64,000 nt of DNA, from positions 248,001 through 312,000 of the forward strand of contig NZ_MSTQ01000005.1 in assembly GCF_001945365.1 (NCBI RefSeq). Reading direction: 5' to 3'. The notes under the pieces were generated by a model. It did not search any database. It was given only the letters and a program-made list of their open reading frames with translations, and was not told the origin of the DNA. The position numbers and the translations under genes are program-made. Source of the DNA: Pseudomonas reinekei (GTDB lineage: Bacteria > Pseudomonadota > Gammaproteobacteria > Pseudomonadales > Pseudomonadaceae). Below, piece by piece: positions 59,799-64,000 of this stretch (position 1 is its first letter; every line of letters starts with the position of its first letter).

Positions 59799-62210
59799 AT
59801 GAAACGTAGCCTGAACGTACTCGGTTTGCTGGTCGTCGCAATCGCCGCCGCCGGCGGCTGGTACGTCTACAGCAAGCAGCCGACACGCCAGGGCATGGTC
59901 GAACTGCAACACCTGCAAGGGTCGGTCACCGTGCGCTACGACGAACGTGGCATCCCGCACATCCGCGCCGAAAACGAAACCGACCTGTACCGCGCCCTCG
60001 GCTACGTTCATGCCCAGGACCGACTGTTCCAGATGGAGGTCCTGCGTCGCCTTGCCCGCGGTGAACTGGCCGAGGTACTGGGGCCAAAACTGCTCGACAC
60101 TGACAAGTTGATGCGCAGCCTGCGCATTCGCGAGCGCGCCGAAACCTACCTCGCCAACCTGGACAAACAATCGCCGGCCTTCATCGCCATGCAAGCCTAT
60201 CTGGACGGCATCAACCAGTATCAGGACAGCCACGCCAAACCCGTGGAGTTCGATGTACTGGGCATCCAGAAGCGTCCGTTCACGGCCCAGGACACCATCA
60301 GCATCGCCGGTTACATGGCCTACAGTTTTGCCGCGGCGTTCCGTACCGAACCGCTGCTGACCTACGTACGTGACCAGCTCGGCGCCAACTACCTGAACGT
60401 GTTCGATCTCGACTGGCAGCCCAAAGGCGTGCTCGCGAAGCAGCACGACGGCACCGCGCCGACCCTCGCCAGCGCGGACTGGAAAGACCTCAACGCCCTC
60501 GCCCGTCTCAGTGAGCAAGCCCTGGCCGACAATGGCTTGCCGCAGTTCGAAGGCAGCAACGCCTGGGTCGTGGCCGGCAATCGGACCAAAAGCGGCAAGC
60601 CGCTGCTGGCGGGCGATCCGCACATCAGATTCTCCGCGCCTTCGGTGTGGTACGAAGCGCAACTTACGGCACCGGGTTTCGACCTGTACGGCCACTATCA
60701 AGCCTTGATGCCATTCGCCTCGCTGGGCATGAACCGCGACTTCGGATGGAGCATCACCATGTTCCAGAACGATGACCTCGACCTGATCGCCGAGAAGGTC
60801 AACCCCGACAATCCCAACCAGGTCTGGTATCGCGGCAAGTGGGTCGACATGGTCAGCAGCGAACAGCAGATCGCGGTCAAGGGCCAGGCACCGGTCACCC
60901 TGGTACTGCGTCAGTCACCCCACGGTCCGATCGTCAACGATGCGCTGGGTAACAGCGTCGGCAAAACACCGATCGCCATGTGGTGGGGCTTTCTCGAAAG
61001 CCAGAACCCGATCCTCGAGGGTTTCTATCAGCTCAACCGCGCCGATACCCTGGCCAAGGCCCGCAGTGCTGCGGCCAAAATCCACGCGCCCGGGCTGAAC
61101 GTTGTCTGGGGCAATGCCAAGGGCGACATCGGTTGGTGGGCGGCAGCGCAGTTGCCCAAGCGTCCTGCCGGTGTGAAACCGTGGTTCATCCTCGACGGCA
61201 GCAGTGCCGAGGCGGACAAGGATGGTTTCTACCCATTCAGCGCCAACCCGCAGGAAGAGAATCCGGCGCGGGGCTATATCGTCTCCGCCAACTTCCAGCC
61301 CGTGTCGGCGACAGGCATGGAGATTCCCGGGTACTACAACCTGGCCGACCGAGGCCAGCAGCTTAATCAACAGCTCAGCGACAAGGCCATCAAGTGGGAT
61401 CTGGAGTCCAGCCAGAAGCTGCAACTGGGCACTACCACCGGTTATGGCCCCCGCTTGCTGGCACCGCTGCTACCGGTGTTGCGAGACGTGGTGAGCGATC
61501 CGGCTGAACTCAAGCTGGTGGAGCAACTGGCGCAATGGAAAGGCGATTATCCGCTGGAGTCCACCAGTGCCACCGTGTTCAACCAGTTCCTGTTCAACCT
61601 GGCCGATGTGGCGATGCACGATGAGCTGGGCAATGATTTTTTCGAGACGCTGCTTTCGACCCGGGTGATCGACGCAGCACTCCCGCGCCTGGCGGCGAAC
61701 CCGGAGTCGCCGTGGTGGGACAACCGCAACACCCTCGGCAAGGAAACCCGGGCCGACACGGTCAAGGCTGCCTGGCAGGCCAGCATCGCCCACCTCACAA
61801 CCACCCTCGGTGCGGATTTTGCGCAATGGCAGTGGGGTAAGGCGCATACGCTGACCCATGGCCATCCAATCGGACAACAGAAGCCGCTGGACCGGATCTT
61901 CAACGTCGGCCCGTTCGCGGCACCCGGCAGTCATGAAGTGCCGAACAACCTGTCGGCCAAGATCGGCCCGGCACCCTGGCCAGTCACCTATGGCCCGTCG
62001 ACACGCCGCTTGATCGACTTCGCCGACCCGACCCACAGCCTGACCGTCAACCCGGTGGGCCAGAGTGGTGTGCCGTTTGACCGTCACTACGAGGATCAGG
62101 CCGACGCGTATATCGAAGGAATTTATTACCAGGCGCACCTCAATGATGAAGAGGTGACGGCCAATACCCGCAGTACGTTGAAGCTGTTGCCGGCGCGGGG
62201 TGCTCAGTAG
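59799..62210 (+). CDS. hacB: N-acyl-homoserine lactone acylase / penicillin acylase family (HacB-like)
   Basis: This 803-residue Ntn-hydrolase precursor has a signal or anchor (residues 5-25) and an alpha chain of about 225 residues. The beta chain starts at the autoprocessing site EGSNAWVVAG with nucleophile Ser253. It belongs to the penicillin acylase family. In pseudomonads the acylase at this locus (PA0305 in PAO1, as I recall) is HacB, which removes the acyl chain from long-chain homoserine lactones and so quenches quorum signals. AAGGAG precedes the ATG. Substrate range cannot be read from the sequence. Confidence 0.87.
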   Translation: MKRSLNVLGLLVVAIAAAGGWYVYSKQPTRQGMVELQHLQGSVTVRYDERGIPHIRAENETDLYRALGYVHAQDRLFQMEVLRRLARGELAEVLGPKLLDTDKLMRSLRIRERAETYLANLDKQSPAFIAMQAYLDGINQYQDSHAKPVEFDVLGIQKRPFTAQDTISIAGYMAYSFAAAFRTEPLLTYVRDQLGANYLNVFDLDWQPKGVLAKQHDGTAPTLASADWKDLNALARLSEQALADNGLPQFEGSNAWVVAGNRTKSGKPLLAGDPHIRFSAPSVWYEAQLTAPGFDLYGHYQALMPFASLGMNRDFGWSITMFQNDDLDLIAEKVNPDNPNQVWYRGKWVDMVSSEQQIAVKGQAPVTLVLRQSPHGPIVNDALGNSVGKTPIAMWWGFLESQNPILEGFYQLNRADTLAKARSAAAKIHAPGLNVVWGNAKGDIGWWAAAQLPKRPAGVKPWFILDGSSAEADKDGFYPFSANPQEENPARGYIVSANFQPVSATGMEIPGYYNLADRGQQLNQQLSDKAIKWDLESSQKLQLGTTTGYGPRLLAPLLPVLRDVVSDPAELKLVEQLAQWKGDYPLESTSATVFNQFLFNLADVAMHDELGNDFFETLLSTRVIDAALPRLAANPESPWWDNRNTLGKETRADTVKAAWQASIAHLTTTLGADFAQWQWGKAHTLTHGHPIGQQKPLDRIFNVGPFAAPGSHEVPNNLSAKIGPAPWPVTYGPSTRRLIDFADPTHSLTVNPVGQSGVPFDRHYEDQADAYIEGIYYQAHLNDEEVTANTRSTLKLLPARGAQ

Positions 62211-62232
62211 ATTTGTATTGGATGGACTGACG

Positions 62233-62308
62233 CTATCGCTAGCAGGCTAGCTCCCACAATGGATCTGCATGCACCGGACCCATGTGGGAGCTAGCCTGCT
62301 AGCGATAG
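62233..62308. repeat. REPIN (perfect inverted REP pair)
   Basis: CTATCGCTAGCAGGCTAGCT plus CCCACA at 62233-62258 is perfectly inverted at 62283-62308 (26-base arms, 24-base spacer). It separates the convergent acylase and GlxA-type genes. Confidence 0.93.
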
Positions 62309-62335
62309 GCCCGCAAGACCAACGCAAATCCCGGC

Positions 62336-63301
62336 TCAGACCATCGCCGCAAAATTCAGCCTGAACTGCTGCGGCGTCACTCCCAACCTGCGGTTGAATA
62401 CGCTGCGCATATGCTGGGCATCGCGAAAGCCGCACTGATAGGCCACGGTCTTGAGCGGTGCGCGGGTGCTTTCCAGCATCACCCGCGCCGCATCCACCCT
62501 TGCCCGTTCAACGAACTCGGCGGGGGTGATTTTCGCCTCCTTGGCGAACACCCGGGAGAAGTTGCGAGCGCTCATGTTGGCGGCATTGGCCAGGTCAGCG
62601 ATGGCCAGGTCGCCAGTCAGGTTGGCCAATACATAATGCTGGACCATCGCCACCGCCGACGTCGGCTCGGCGTGGGGCGTCAGGAACGGGCTGAATTGTG
62701 ATTGCCCACCCGAACGCTGGGTAAACACCACCAACCGCTTGGCCACACTCAGTGCCACTTCCGGCCCGTGATCGCGCCCGAGCAAATACAGCGACAGGTC
62801 GATCCCCGCCGTCACACCGGCCGAGGTGAAGAGCTCGGCATCCTGCACGTACAAGTGATCGGCCTCGACCTGGGTCGACGGACACAACGCCGCCAGCGCC
62901 GCGGCATCGCCCCAGTGCGTTGTCACGGTCTGCCCGTCCAGCAACCCGGCCCGGGCGAGCATGAACGCGCCGTTGCAGATCGAACCAAAGCGCCTCGACC
63001 GTGCGCAAGCATCCCGCAGCCAGGCATCGAATGCGGCGCCAAAGTCCATGAACGGCAACTGCGGACCACCGGCGACCAACAGCAAATCGTAGGCCTGCAG
63101 CGCTTCGCCGAAATGCCGGTGGGCGATCAGAGCCAAGCCGTTGGAACAGGCCATCACCCCGCGCTCCACGCCGATCACCTCCAGACGGTAGTGATCCTCG
63201 GGCGCAAGGAAACGATTGGCCTCGGAAAATACATCCATGGGCCCGGTGACATCCAGCGCCTGAACGCCGGCAAATACCACGATGGCGATGGTTTTCTGCA
63301 T
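62336..63301 (-). CDS. GlxA-type transcriptional regulator (DJ-1/PfpI plus AraC helix-turn-helix)
   Basis: The 321-residue protein has a DJ-1/PfpI-like N-terminal domain (IAIVVFAGVQALDVTGPMDV, LLLVAGGPQLPF; nucleophile-elbow region GSICNGAFMLARAG, with a Cys). The AraC DNA-binding domain has SARNFSRVFAKEAKITPAEF and the final helix-turn-helix DAQHMRSVFNRRLG. The start at 63301 is the family N-terminus MQKTIAIVVF; the open frame upstream is not similar. It is divergent from the HD-domain gene, which it probably controls. Ligand unknown. Confidence 0.92.
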   Translation of the reverse strand: MQKTIAIVVFAGVQALDVTGPMDVFSEANRFLAPEDHYRLEVIGVERGVMACSNGLALIAHRHFGEALQAYDLLLVAGGPQLPFMDFGAAFDAWLRDACARSRRFGSICNGAFMLARAGLLDGQTVTTHWGDAAALAALCPSTQVEADHLYVQDAELFTSAGVTAGIDLSLYLLGRDHGPEVALSVAKRLVVFTQRSGGQSQFSPFLTPHAEPTSAVAMVQHYVLANLTGDLAIADLANAANMSARNFSRVFAKEAKITPAEFVERARVDAARVMLESTRAPLKTVAYQCGFRDAQHMRSVFNRRLGVTPQQFRLNFAAMV

Positions 63302-63333
63302 GGTCAAGAAGGCCTCTATGGGATCACGCGTAC

Positions 63334-63363
63334 CTGGGGCGAGAGAGCTTGCTCCCTCGCCAC
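63334..63363. repeat. REP element of the second family (single)
   Basis: CTGGGGCGAGAGAGCTTGCT plus CCCTCGCCAC is an internally palindromic unit of the same type as the pair at 48018-48143. It lies in the 237-base divergent region upstream of the GlxA-type gene. Confidence 0.75.
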
Positions 63364-63538
63364 GAAAGCAGAGCTGCCGCGACCAACCGTAGCCAATCCG
63401 TGCCCAACAAGCGAGGCTGGCGCGATATGCAGGTTCATTGGCAAGGATCGCAGCCATGGATCGATTGTCCGTTTCGGGGGGGTACGAACAGACTTGAATC
63501 CTCAGCGCCGCCACGGCGCTCACTGTGAGGCATCTTCC

Positions 63539-64000
63539 ATGAGCACCGCCATCGCCGGTATCAAAATCCCCGACAGCGCACTGGCCAAGGCCACCACCGA
63601 ATACATCCGCGACATCGAATCCGACCTGCTCTATCACCACTCGCGTCGGGTATTTCTGTTCGGCGCAATGACCGGCGAGCGCAAGCAACTGGCCTACAAC
63701 CCCGAGCTGCTTTACGTCGGTGCGATGTTTCATGACCTGGGCCTGGTGGAAGGGTATCGCAGCGACAACGAACGCTTCGAGGTCGATGGCGCCAACGCGG
63801 CGGCGGCGTTCCTCAAACCTTACGGGTTCAGCGATGACGATATCGAGCAGGTCTGGTTATCGATTGCCCTGCACACCACGCCGGGCGTACCGCAACACCT
63901 GCGCCCGACGGTGGCACTGGTGACCGCTGGCGTCGAGATGGATGTGCTGGGGATGGACTACGCGGCCTTTTCCACCGAGCAGCGTGAAACGGTGGTGCAT
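63539..64000 (+). CDS. HD-domain hydrolase (partial, C-terminus cut by window edge)
   Basis: The visible 154 residues form an HD domain: His33 or His34 in YHHSRRVFLFG, His65-Asp66 in GAMFHDLGLVEGY, then RFEVDGANAAAAFL and SIALHTTPGV with a further His. The pattern resembles HD hydratases of the cyanamide-hydratase kind rather than nucleotide phosphohydrolases, but I cannot decide. ATG 63539 follows GAGG nine bases upstream. It is divergent from a GlxA-type regulator. Confidence 0.85.
   Translation, partial: MSTAIAGIKIPDSALAKATTEYIRDIESDLLYHHSRRVFLFGAMTGERKQLAYNPELLYVGAMFHDLGLVEGYRSDNERFEVDGANAAAAFLKPYGFSDDDIEQVWLSIALHTTPGVPQHLRPTVALVTAGVEMDVLGMDYAAFSTEQRETVVH

Noticed and set aside
23543..62308. 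CRISPR array suggested by repeated palindromic units
   Set aside because: The units are dispersed singly or in inverted pairs across the window, not in direct tandem with equal spacers. They are REP elements.

Overview
The window looks like chromosomal core DNA of a Pseudomonas, most likely the P. fluorescens group. The evidence is high GC, dense gene packing, and many intergenic REP palindromes of the type GTGGGAGCGAGCCTGCTCGCGA. The gene order also matches, as I recall it, the block running from ftsY down to the hacB acylase in P. aeruginosa PAO1 (about PA0373 to PA0305). I see no rRNA, tRNA, insertion sequence, prophage or CRISPR array. About 58 protein genes are supported; the first (ftsY) and the last (an HD-domain protein) are cut by the window edges.

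Layout. 1-8.1 kb: ftsY (partial), then two copies of an M16 protease plus pseudoprotease operon on either side of rsmD. 8.2-15.4 kb: an alpha/beta hydrolase, an AraC regulator, a thiosulfate/mercaptopyruvate sulfurtransferase, and an alcohol-oxidation module (TetR regulator, aldehyde dehydrogenase, Tat-exported small subunit, GMC flavoprotein). 15.5-23.5 kb: coaD, a YfhL-type ferredoxin, mutM, an HDOD protein, rlmI, an MFS drug-type exporter and ilvD. 23.7-29.8 kb: a phosphorylcholine-phosphatase-like enzyme, a cystine symporter, folA, and a DUF2868/DUF3482 membrane-protein and GTPase pair. 29.9-35.6 kb: a 2-aminoethylphosphonate-type ABC importer with a PhnZ-like HD oxygenase and a LysR regulator. 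35.6-38.4 kb: cadA/cadR metal efflux. 38.5-48.9 kb: thyA, lgt, a TauE/SafE permease, an NRDE protein, ptsP, rppH, a HAD phosphatase, ilvA and rpiA. 49-64 kb: two SdiA-regulated-type paralogues, an FAH-family hydrolase with a D-2-hydroxyglutarate-dehydrogenase-type flavoprotein divergent from serA, small secreted proteins, a DUF523 and 2OG-oxygenase operon, a lipase-like hydrolase, a thioredoxin-like protein, an acyl-homoserine-lactone acylase, and a GlxA-type regulator divergent from an HD-domain enzyme.

Most genes are housekeeping: amino acid synthesis (ilvD, ilvA, serA), nucleotide and folate supply (thyA, folA, rpiA), RNA modification and decay (rsmD, rlmI, rppH), envelope biogenesis (lgt, ftsY) and DNA repair (mutM). 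The least explained systems are four. The phosphonate operon carries a PhnZ-like oxygenase without a visible partner. The three-part alcohol oxidation module has a GMC flavoprotein with an apparent iron-sulfur cysteine triad. The DUF2868/DUF3482 pair has no known function. The M16 protease operon is duplicated. REP elements mark the ends of most of these units, and one pair lies inside the phosphonate operon.
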